A stretch of 5,947 bases of DNA, from positions 1 through 5,947 of the forward strand of contig CAIUGQ010000447.1 in NCBI GenBank assembly GCA_903898725.1. The letters are read 5' to 3'. Shown piece by piece: positions 1 to 5,947 of this stretch (the first letter of the stretch is position 1; each line of letters opens with the position of its first letter). Made by a program: the position numbers and the translations under genes. Origin of the DNA: an uncultured Burkholderiales bacterium. GTDB taxonomy: Bacteria > Pseudomonadota > Gammaproteobacteria > Burkholderiales > Burkholderiaceae_E. The notes below the pieces were generated by a model. The model saw only the letters and a list, made by a program, of their open reading frames with translations, was not told where the DNA came from and did no database searches.

Positions 1-81
1 GCCGCCCCTGCACCCGGCGCAGCGCCTGCCCCGGCCCCCGCGCCGGGCGCGTCGCCGGCCCCTGCCCCGGCACCGGCCGTC
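1..81 (+). repeat. Low-complexity Ala/Pro-coding tract
   Basis: The first 81 bases are made of near-repeating GC-rich units around gccccggcccc and gcgccggg. They encode alternating Ala-Pro runs interrupted by Gly-Ala and Ser. The repeat is imperfect and stays in the cytochrome reading frame. Tracts of this kind can vary in length between strains through slippage or recombination. The tract may continue upstream of the window. Confidence 0.6.
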
Positions 82-336
82 GCCGGCGATGCCGTCCGCG
101 GCAAGCAGCTCTACAACGACCTGCCGAACACCGTGCTGGCCTGCTCGCAGTGCCACGGTGCGCCGGTCAACAACACCAGCAACATCCTGTCTGCGGCCGG
201 TGACTGGACCGTGATCTCGCGGGCGATCACCGCCAACAAGGGCGGCATGGGCGGCATACCGGTCGGGGCATCGCCAAACCTGACCGGCTTCGACATGCAG
301 GACATCGCGGCCTACCTGGCGCAACCCAACCTCTGA
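1..336 (+). CDS. C-type cytochrome, monohaem (5' end outside window)
   Basis: This is the last 111 codons of an open frame that enters the window at base 1 and stops with TGA at 334-336. No start codon or signal peptide is visible, so the gene begins upstream. Residues are numbered from the window edge. Residues 1-28 are almost entirely Ala and Pro with a few Gly/Ser, which looks like a flexible periplasmic linker. A small class I cytochrome c domain follows. It has a haem-binding CSQCH motif (C48, C51, H52; bases 142-156), a preceding helix containing GKQLY, and a C-terminal helix ending in DIAAYLAQ. M83, in a GGMGG context, is the likeliest distal haem ligand, and M99 is the alternative. 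In this family such domains carry single electrons in the periplasm, often tethered to the membrane or to another domain. The partner cannot be told from the fragment. The gene is convergent with glmM and functionally unrelated to it. Confidence 0.85.
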   Translation, partial: AAPAPGAAPAPAPAPGASPAPAPAPAVAGDAVRGKQLYNDLPNTVLACSQCHGAPVNNTSNILSAAGDWTVISRAITANKGGMGGIPVGASPNLTGFDMQDIAAYLAQPNL

Positions 337-344
337 TCGGCCGC

Positions 345-378
345 GCCGCGCGCGCCCTGAGAGGGTGCTGCGCGCGGC
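345..378. terminator. Inverted repeat after the cytochrome gene, possible terminator
   Basis: An 8-base arm (345-352, gccgcgcg) is perfectly complementary to 371-378 (cgcgcggc). Inside it a second small stem pairs 355-358 (ccct) with 362-365 (aggg) around a 3-base loop. It begins 9 bases after the cytochrome stop codon. No run of T follows on either strand, so a classical intrinsic terminator is not demonstrated. The position between two convergent genes is the main reason for suggesting a transcription-end role. Confidence 0.4.
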
Positions 379-382
379 GACT

Positions 383-423
383 GCATCACGACGAGGCGGG
401 CGCTCCGCCTCGCCTCGTGCTGC
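383..423. terminator. Strong hairpin between convergent genes, possible bidirectional terminator
   Basis: The core stem is 8 perfect pairs, 392-399 (cgaggcgg) with 405-412 (ccgcctcg), around a 5-base loop. It extends through 387-391 (cacga) with 415-419 (tcgtg) past a 2-base bulge at 413-414. Three more pairs, 383-385 with 421-423, follow beyond one mismatch. It ends one base before the glmM stop codon at 425-427. Neither strand has a T-tract after the stem, so termination would have to be atypical or Rho-assisted. With the preceding inverted repeat it fills almost the whole gap between cytochrome and glmM. Confidence 0.5.
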
Positions 424-424
424 G

Positions 425-1759
<1,335 letters not shown>

Positions 1760-1763
1760 ATCG

Positions 1764-1769
1764 CTCCCT
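1764..1769 (-). promoter_or_regulatory. glmM ribosome binding site overlapping the folP stop
   Basis: The minus strand reads AGGGAG here, followed by 4 bases and the glmM ATG. The folP stop codon TAG (1770-1768) lies within this stretch, so ribosomes ending folP translation are placed on the glmM start signal. This arrangement suggests translational coupling of the two genes. Confidence 0.65.
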
Positions 1770-2637
1770 ATTCGTGTGTGGCCGCCTCGACCGCGGCCCA
1801 GACCGCGAGCGCATCGCGCGTGGCCGCGACGTCGTGCACGCGGACGATCCGGGCGCCGCGCGCCACCGCGGCGAGCATCGCCGCGAGGCTGCCGGGCAGA
1901 CGCTGCTCGAGGTCACGGCCGGTGATCGCTCCGATCATCGACTTGCGTGACACCCCGATCAGCACCGGCAGGCCGTCCGCCAGCAGCTCCGGCAGGCGCG
2001 CGATCAGCGCGAGGTTGTGCGCGACCGTCTTCCCGAACCCGATCCCCGGATCGATCACGATCCGCGCCCGGTCCACCCCTGCATGCTGAAGCGCCGTCGT
2101 CCGTGCGGCAAGCCATTGGCGGACATCCCCGACAACCTCCCGATAGACGGGGGACTGCTGCATCGTCAGCGGGTCGCCCTGCATGTGCATCACGCAACAG
2201 GCGGCCTGGCTGTCGCGGACCGCCTCGATGGCCTCGGGGGTGGCGAAGCCGGCGACATCGTTGATCATGTCCGCGAGACCGGTCGCGAGCACCGCGCGCA
2301 TCACGGCCGGCTTGCGCGTGTCCACCGACAGCGGGCGGCCGCAGTCGGCGAGCGCATGCAGCACCGGCAGCAGCCGCCCCGTCTCCACCTCGGGGGCGAC
2401 GGGCGGCGCGCCGGGCCGGGTCGACTCGGCGCCGAGGTCGATCAGGTCGGCGCCTTCATCGATCATCCGGCGGGCCTGTGCGATCGCGGCGGTGGCATCG
2501 AGCCAGCGCCCGCCGTCGGAGAAGGAGTCCTCGGTCAGGTTCAGGACGCCCATGATCCGAGGGCGATCGAGGCTCAGCTCGAAGCGGCCGCAGCGCAGGC
2601 GCGGCGTGGGGACGGGAACGGCGGACGAGGGCGTCAC
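1768..2637 (-). CDS. folP: Dihydropteroate synthase FolP
   Basis: FolP condenses 6-hydroxymethyl-dihydropterin diphosphate with p-aminobenzoate to give dihydropteroate in cytoplasmic folate synthesis; it is the sulfonamide target. From the proposed GTG start (2635-2637) it is 289 residues, close to E. coli (about 282). A TIM-barrel pterin-binding domain runs through the whole protein. Visible signatures are the first loop NLTEDSFSDGG (33-43), ESTRPGA (71-77), SVDT with Asp106, INDV with Asn126/Asp127, DPGIGFGK with Asp196, GVSRKSMIG with Lys232, and RVHDV with Arg266/His268. These match the substrate-binding residues known for E. coli FolP. The first loop has Glu (E36) where many relatives have Pro. 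The open frame continues upstream to 2910 into ftsH, but that part is Arg/Pro-rich and not FolP-like. The GTG has no good Shine-Dalgarno. A CTG at 2596-2598 would give an E. coli-like N-terminus, so the exact start is less certain than the identity. Confidence 0.95.
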   Translation of the reverse strand: MTPSSAVPVPTPRLRCGRFELSLDRPRIMGVLNLTEDSFSDGGRWLDATAAIAQARRMIDEGADLIDLGAESTRPGAPPVAPEVETGRLLPVLHALADCGRPLSVDTRKPAVMRAVLATGLADMINDVAGFATPEAIEAVRDSQAACCVMHMQGDPLTMQQSPVYREVVGDVRQWLAARTTALQHAGVDRARIVIDPGIGFGKTVAHNLALIARLPELLADGLPVLIGVSRKSMIGAITGRDLEQRLPGSLAAMLAAVARGARIVRVHDVAATRDALAVWAAVEAATHE

Positions 2638-2670
2638 GGCAGCGGGGGGTCGGTAGAAGGGTGACGACGC

Positions 2671-2705
2671 GAGACGGATGCCCGGAAGCGGCGGTCCGCC
2701 GTCTC
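2671..2705. repeat. Inverted repeat in the ftsH-folP spacer (folP-proximal)
   Basis: The arm gagacgg (2671-2677) is complementary to ccgtctc (2699-2705). Within it a second short palindrome (ggcgg/ccgcc around 2690-2700) could form an inner stem. It lies about 35 bases before the proposed folP start on the minus strand. Its right arm shares one base with the next inverted repeat, so the two could form alternative structures. Function is unknown. Confidence 0.4.
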
Positions 2706-2728
2706 GGCGCCGGGGGCAGCCGGCGCCG
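2705..2728. repeat. Inverted repeat in the ftsH-folP spacer (central)
   Basis: Nine perfect pairs join 2705-2713 (cggcgccgg) and 2720-2728 (ccggcgccg) around a 6-base loop. The 8-base unit cggcgccg is itself a palindrome, so the two copies are at once direct and inverted repeats. No T-tract follows on the minus strand. Confidence 0.5.
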
Positions 2729-2737
2729 GATACGACT

Positions 2738-2761
2738 GCGCCCGCCGGTGAGGGCGGGCGC
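2738..2761. terminator. Perfect 9-bp GC hairpin downstream of ftsH, possible terminator or attenuator
   Basis: Bases 2738-2746 (gcgcccgcc) pair perfectly with 2753-2761 (ggcgggcgc) around a 6-base loop. On the minus strand it begins 39 bases after the ftsH stop codon and precedes folP. All pairs are G-C, but no run of T follows, so intrinsic termination is only a possibility. It could equally act as a 3' mRNA stabiliser or processing site between ftsH and folP. Confidence 0.4.
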
Positions 2762-2800
2762 GGTCGGGTGACACGGCGGCTGCGAGGCGCAGCCCGCCCG

Positions 2801-4702
2801 TCAGTGGGCGGCGGGCGCGGTCGGCGCGTTCGGGGCGACGCCAGGCGTCGGCGAGGCGGGCGGCGAGCCCGGCTGGTTGCCGCCACGGTCCTTCGGGGGC
2901 CGCGGCGCACGGCCGGCGATGATGTCCTCGATCTGCTCCGCGTCGATGGTCTCCCACTCGAGCAGGGCCTTGGTCATCGCCTCGATCTTGTCGCGGTTCT
3001 CCTCGATCAGCTTGCGGGCGACCGCGTACTGGTCATCGATGATCTTGCGGATCTCGACGTCGACCTTGCGCATCGTCTCCTCGGACATGTTGGTCGTCTT
3101 GGTGATCGAGCGGCCGAGGAAGACCTCGCCCTCGTTCTCCGCGTAGACCATCGGCCCGAGCGTCTCGCTCATGCCGTACCGGGTGACCATGTCGCGGGCC
3201 AGCGCGGTGGCGCGCTCGAAGTCGTTGGAGGCGCCGGTGGTCATCTGGTTCATGAACACCTCCTCCGCGATCCGGCCGCCGAACAGCACCGAGATCATGC
3301 TGAGCATGCGCACGCGGTCCATGCTGTAGCGGTCCTCGGTCGGCAGCTGCATGGTCACGCCCAGCGCACGACCGCGCGGGATGATCGTGACCTTGTGCAC
3401 CGGGTCGGTCTTGGGCAGCATCCGCGCGACCAGCGCGTGGCCGGACTCGTGGTACGCGGTGTTGCGGCGCTCCTCCTCGGGCATCACCAGCGAGCGCCGC
3501 TCGGCGCCCATGATGATCTTGTCCTTGGCACGCTCGAAATCGATCATGTCGACCAGCCGGCCGGCACGACGCGCGGCGAACAGCGCCGCCTCGTTGACGA
3601 GGTTGGCGAGGTCGGCGCCGGACATGCCGGGCGTGCCGCGGGCGATCACGTCGGCCTTGACGTCCGGACCGATCGGCACCTTGCGCATATGCACGTTCAG
3701 GATCTGCTCGCGACCGCGGATGTCCGGCAGCGGCACGACGACCTGGCGGTCGAAGCGGCCCGGGCGCAGCAGCGCGGGGTCGAGCACGTCCGGCCGGTTG
3801 GTCGCGGCGATCACGATGATGCCCTGGCCGGTCTCGAAGCCGTCCATCTCGACCAGCAGCTGGTTCAGCGTCTGCTCGCGCTCGTCGTTGCCGCCGCCCA
3901 GGCCCGCACCGCGCTGGCGGCCGACCGCGTCGATCTCGTCGATGAACAGGATGCAGGGCGCGTGCTTCTTGGCGTTCTCGAACATGTCGCGCACGCGGGC
4001 CGCGCCCACGCCGACGAACATCTCGACGAAGTCGGAGCCGGAGATGCTGAAGAACGGCACCTTGGCCTCGCCGGCGATGGCCTTGGCGAGCAGGGTCTTG
4101 CCGGTGCCGGGCGAGCCGACCATCAGCACGCCGCGGGGAATGCGACCGCCGAGCTTCTGGAACTTGGAGGGGTCACGCAGGAAGTCGACCAGTTCCTGGA
4201 CCTCTTCCTTGGCCTCGTCGCAGCCGGCGACGTCGGAGAAGGTGATCGAGTTGCTGGACTCGTCGAGCATCCGCGCCTTGCTCTTGCCGAACGAGAACGC
4301 GCCGCCCCGACCGCCGCCCTGCATCTGGCGCATGAAGAACACCCAGACGCCGATCAGCAGCAGCATCGGGAACCAGCTGATGAAGATGCTCATCAGCAGC
4401 GACTGCTCTTCCTCGGGCTTGGCGTTGACCTGGACACCGAACTTCATCAGGTCCGAGATCATCCAGATGTCGCCCGAGCCCGGCGAGTAGACGGTCAGGC
4501 CTCGGCCTTCCTTCGTCTTCGCGCGGAGCGTGCGTCCGTCGACGATGACGCTGTCGATGCGGCCCGACTTCGCCTCGTCCATGAACTGCGAATACGGCAT
4601 GTCGCCACCCCGGACCTGCCGCGTGTCGAACTGCTTGAACACGGTGAACAGGACCAGGGCGATCACCAGCCAGACCGCCGCCTTCGAGAACATGTTGTTC
4701 AC
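2801..4702 (-). CDS. ftsH: ATP-dependent zinc metalloprotease FtsH
   Basis: FtsH is the essential inner-membrane hexameric AAA+ protease that degrades damaged membrane proteins and regulatory substrates such as LpxC and sigma-32 in E. coli. The 633-residue product has the standard architecture: TM helix 1 (about 7-24), a periplasmic domain (about 25-103), TM helix 2 (about 104-124), the AAA+ module, then the peptidase. Walker A is GSPGTGKT (196-203), with Ser where GPPGTGKT is more usual. Walker B is ILFIDE (251-256), the pore loop MFVG is at 228-231, and arginine fingers are R313 and R316. The zinc site is HESGH (418-422) with a third ligand at D494. The C-terminal 35 residues are a Pro/Ala/Gly-rich tail, typically disordered. 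The start is GTG at 4700-4702, chosen over ATG at 4691-4693 because AAGGAG at 4710-4715 lies 7 bases before the GTG. It follows rlmE by 95 bases, as in E. coli. Heat-shock control is known in relatives, but I see no sigma-32 promoter. Confidence 0.98.
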   Translation of the reverse strand: MNNMFSKAAVWLVIALVLFTVFKQFDTRQVRGGDMPYSQFMDEAKSGRIDSVIVDGRTLRAKTKEGRGLTVYSPGSGDIWMISDLMKFGVQVNAKPEEEQSLLMSIFISWFPMLLLIGVWVFFMRQMQGGGRGGAFSFGKSKARMLDESSNSITFSDVAGCDEAKEEVQELVDFLRDPSKFQKLGGRIPRGVLMVGSPGTGKTLLAKAIAGEAKVPFFSISGSDFVEMFVGVGAARVRDMFENAKKHAPCILFIDEIDAVGRQRGAGLGGGNDEREQTLNQLLVEMDGFETGQGIIVIAATNRPDVLDPALLRPGRFDRQVVVPLPDIRGREQILNVHMRKVPIGPDVKADVIARGTPGMSGADLANLVNEAALFAARRAGRLVDMIDFERAKDKIIMGAERRSLVMPEEERRNTAYHESGHALVARMLPKTDPVHKVTIIPRGRALGVTMQLPTEDRYSMDRVRMLSMISVLFGGRIAEEVFMNQMTTGASNDFERATALARDMVTRYGMSETLGPMVYAENEGEVFLGRSITKTTNMSEETMRKVDVEIRKIIDDQYAVARKLIEENRDKIEAMTKALLEWETIDAEQIEDIIAGRAPRPPKDRGGNQPGSPPASPTPGVAPNAPTAPAAH

Positions 4703-4709
4703 TGAAACG

Positions 4710-4715
4710 CTCCTT
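4710..4715 (-). promoter_or_regulatory. ftsH ribosome binding site that decides a GTG start
   Basis: The minus strand reads AAGGAG, a near-perfect Shine-Dalgarno, with a 7-base spacer to GTG at 4700-4702. The in-frame ATG three codons further in would sit 16 bases away, which is too far. The GTG is therefore the likelier initiation codon. Confidence 0.8.
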
Positions 4716-4719
4716 CGCA

Positions 4720-4737
4720 GCCCGCCGGAAGGCGGGC
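4720..4737. promoter_or_regulatory. Hairpin immediately upstream of the ftsH ribosome binding site
   Basis: Seven perfect G-C pairs join 4720-4726 (gcccgcc) and 4731-4737 (ggcgggc) around a 4-base loop. On the minus strand the stem ends 4 bases before AAGGAG of ftsH. It could be a leader structure influencing ftsH translation, a processing site between rlmE and ftsH, or a partial terminator. No T-tract follows. Confidence 0.45.
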
Positions 4738-4753
4738 CGAACCTTGCTCGTTC

Positions 4754-4759
4754 ATTCTA
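4754..4759 (-). promoter_or_regulatory. Weak candidate -10 box for an internal ftsH promoter
   Basis: The minus strand reads TAGAAT, one mismatch from the sigma-70 -10 consensus, about 50 bases before the ftsH start. At the correct spacing the -35 region (CGGCTC) does not resemble consensus, so activity would need an activator or another sigma factor. If used, it would give an ftsH leader of about 45 bases that contains the 4720-4737 hairpin. Confidence 0.2.
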
Positions 4760-4797
4760 CGCCCAATCGAGCGGCGGAGCCGACCGACCGTCCATTG

Positions 4798-5466
4798 TCA
4801 ACCCCCGGGCGACCCCGGAGATTCTGCTGCCCTGTGCTTCAGACTCCGGCCGAGCAGATAGGTTTCCGCGGACTCCGCCCGGGACGCCTTCGGCTTGCGC
4901 ACCGCCACCGTCACGAAGGTGCGCTTGAACAGCTCGACGATCTGGCTGTAGCCGCTGCCGTGGAAGCACTTGATCACCAGCGCCCCCTGCGGCTTGAGGT
5001 GCCGGGTGCAGAACTCGACGGCGAGCTCGGCCAGGTGCCCCATCCGCGCCGCGTCCGCCAGCCCGACCCCTGACAGGTTGGGGGCCATGTCCGAAAGCAC
5101 AAGGTCCGCCTTCGCCCCGTCGAGCATCCCGACGAACTGCTCGAGCACCGAATCCTCCCTGAAGTCGCCGAGCAGGAAGTCGACCCCGTCGACCGGCTCC
5201 ATGGGCAGGATGTCGATCGCCACGATCCGTCCATTCACGGTGCCGCCCGGCCCCGCCAGCTTCTCGCGCAGCACCTGCGACCAGCTGCCCGGCGTCGACC
5301 CGAGGTCGACCACCACCTGGCCGGGCCGGATCAGCCGGTCCTGCTCGTCGATCTCGATCAGCTTGAAGGCCGCCCGCGAGCGGTACTTCCGCTGCTGGGC
5401 GAGCTTCACGTACGGATCGTTCAGATGCGCATGCATCCACGCCTGACTGAACCTGTTCTTCGCCAT
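4798..5466 (-). CDS. rlmE: 23S rRNA (uridine-2'-O-)methyltransferase RlmE (FtsJ/RrmJ)
   Basis: RlmE uses S-adenosylmethionine to methylate the 2'-OH of U2552 (E. coli numbering) in the A-loop of 23S rRNA on the 50S particle, a late maturation step. The 222-residue product is slightly longer than E. coli RlmE (209) and collinear with it. The SAM-binding motif I is VVDLGSTPGSWSQ (52-64), where E. coli has GAAPGGW. The four catalytic residues K-D-K-E known for the family align with Lys35 (RAAFK), Asp126 (SDMAPN), Lys166 (VIKCF) and Glu201 (SAETYL). The C-terminal dozen residues are a non-conserved Ser/Gly/Pro tail. The ATG at 5464-5466 fits the family start. Its ribosome binding site is poor, with only GGGG at 5471-5474, four bases before the ATG. 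It is the first gene of the minus-strand block and diverges from yhbY across 26 bases. In E. coli this gene is heat-shock induced with ftsH; no such promoter is evident here. Confidence 0.97.
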   Translation of the reverse strand: MAKNRFSQAWMHAHLNDPYVKLAQQRKYRSRAAFKLIEIDEQDRLIRPGQVVVDLGSTPGSWSQVLREKLAGPGGTVNGRIVAIDILPMEPVDGVDFLLGDFREDSVLEQFVGMLDGAKADLVLSDMAPNLSGVGLADAARMGHLAELAVEFCTRHLKPQGALVIKCFHGSGYSQIVELFKRTFVTVAVRKPKASRAESAETYLLGRSLKHRAAESPGSPGG

Positions 5467-5480
5467 TCGACCCCGTGGAC

Positions 5481-5486
5481 TACAAT
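5481..5486 (+). promoter_or_regulatory. Candidate -10 box of the yhbY promoter
   Basis: TACAAT is one mismatch from the sigma-70 -10 consensus and lies 6 bases before the yhbY ATG. Transcription would then begin at or within a base or two of the ATG itself. The -35 region, inside the 5' end of rlmE around 5456-5463, is weak. On the opposite strand the overlapping TGTAGT (5484-5479) is a poor -10 match for rlmE, so the divergent promoters could compete. Confidence 0.35.
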
Positions 5487-5492
5487 CCGGCG

Positions 5493-5947
5493 ATGTCAGC
5501 TATCCCTGCAGAAGACCGCGACGCGGTCCCCGCTCCCCCGTTGTCGTCGGCCGAGCGCCGCACCTTGCGCGCCCGAGCCCACGACATCGATCCGGTCGTC
5601 ATGATCGGCGACGCCGGCCTGTCCGAATCGGTGCTCGCCGAGACGGACCGTGCGCTGAACGCGCACGGCCTGATCAAGGTCCGCGTCTTCGGCGACGATC
5701 GCGAGGCACGCCAGGCGATGGCCGCGGAGATCGAGCAGCGGCTCGGCGCCGCGCTCGTCCAGGCGATCGGCAAGCTGATCGTGCTCTGGCGTCCCCGCCC
5801 GGAGGATACCGGGGTCGAGGGCACGCCGCCCAAGCGCGCCCAGTCGCCGCGCCGCAAGATGCTCACGGTGCCGAAGAAACTCGCCGCCGAAGGCAAGCAG
5901 GCGCCCAAGCGCCGCGCCCGACCCGGCGTGCCGCGGGAGGCCGAGGC
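5493..5947 (+). CDS. yhbY: YhbY-type CRM-domain RNA-binding ribosome assembly protein (3' end outside window)
   Basis: The frame runs from ATG at 5493 to the window edge without a stop: 151 complete codons plus two bases. Residues 17-102 form a CRS1/YhbY (CRM) domain, beginning LSSAERRTLRARAH and including PVVMIGDAGLS with the GxxG-type RNA-binding loop (G39-G42), the helix around ALNAHGLIKVRV (55-65) and the final strand AIGKLIVLWRP (91-101). E. coli YhbY, about 97 residues, is essentially this domain alone and binds pre-50S particles. Here at least 50 further residues follow, rich in Lys, Arg and Pro, giving a basic tail that probably adds RNA affinity. No Shine-Dalgarno precedes the ATG. 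An in-frame GTG at 5475-5477 is an alternative start but also lacks one. Divergent pairing with rlmE, another 50S maturation factor, is the same as in E. coli. Confidence 0.92.
   Translation, partial: MSAIPAEDRDAVPAPPLSSAERRTLRARAHDIDPVVMIGDAGLSESVLAETDRALNAHGLIKVRVFGDDREARQAMAAEIEQRLGAALVQAIGKLIVLWRPRPEDTGVEGTPPKRAQSPRRKMLTVPKKLAAEGKQAPKRRARPGVPREAE

Noticed and set aside
2638..2910. Upstream in-frame extension of folP giving a 380-residue protein
   Set aside because: The extra 91 residues are Arg/Pro-rich, overlap the ftsH 3' end and contain the spacer inverted repeats. They have no counterpart in FolP.
2678..4705. A 675-codon open frame on the plus strand opposite ftsH
   Set aside because: It is exactly antisense to a fully conserved ftsH. 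Its product is dominated by Arg, Ala, Gly, His, Asp and Val with no recognisable domain. Long antisense frames are expected in GC-rich genes with G/C third positions.
4796..4801. A perfect TTGACA on the minus strand at the end of rlmE, as a -35 box for ftsH
   Set aside because: No acceptable -10 box lies 16-18 bases downstream; the only good candidate, TAGAAT at 4754-4759, is 36 bases away. It is probably a coincidence with the rlmE stop codon context.
5480..5908. A 142-codon open frame on the minus strand opposite yhbY
   Set aside because: It is antisense to the YhbY CRM domain, is Ser/Arg/Ala-rich and matches no family I recognise.

Overview
This is a GC-rich window of ordinary chromosomal housekeeping genes. 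It most likely comes from a betaproteobacterium, probably of the Burkholderiales. Three things suggest this: the strong G/C preference at third codon positions, protein sequences that read like the betaproteobacterial versions of FtsH, GlmM and FolP (judged from memory, not by a search), and the gene order. Reading the minus strand from right to left, the order is rlmE, ftsH, folP, glmM, with yhbY divergent on the plus strand. E. coli has the same arrangement (yhbY divergent from rlmE-ftsH-folP-glmM), so this is an old conserved block and not an accessory island.

Layout. Bases 1-336 (+) hold the 3' part of a monohaem c-type cytochrome gene whose start lies outside the window; an Ala/Pro-rich stretch precedes its haem domain. 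Bases 337-424 are a convergent gap with two GC-rich inverted repeats. Bases 425-1759 (-) are glmM. Bases 1768-2637 (-) are folP, which ends 8 bases before glmM. Bases 2638-2800 are a non-coding gap rich in inverted repeats. Bases 2801-4702 (-) are ftsH. Bases 4703-4797 are a short gap with a hairpin just in front of the ftsH ribosome binding site. Bases 4798-5466 (-) are rlmE. Bases 5467-5492 are a 26-base divergent promoter region. From 5493 to the window edge (+) runs yhbY, cut off before its stop codon.

How the genes work together. RlmE (23S rRNA 2'-O-methylation) and YhbY (a pre-50S-associated RNA-binding protein) both act in large-subunit ribosome maturation and share one very short intergenic region. 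FtsH is the membrane-bound AAA+ zinc protease of quality control and envelope regulation. FolP makes dihydropteroate for folate synthesis. GlmM makes glucosamine-1-phosphate for peptidoglycan and lipopolysaccharide precursors. The cytochrome is unrelated, points the other way, and is separated from the block by the convergent hairpin region.

I found no mobile element, CRISPR array, tRNA, rRNA or defence-like gene, and no convincing undescribed system. The points worth a second look are mostly regulatory: a possibly leaderless yhbY transcript, a hairpin abutting the ftsH Shine-Dalgarno, and the structured ftsH-folP spacer.
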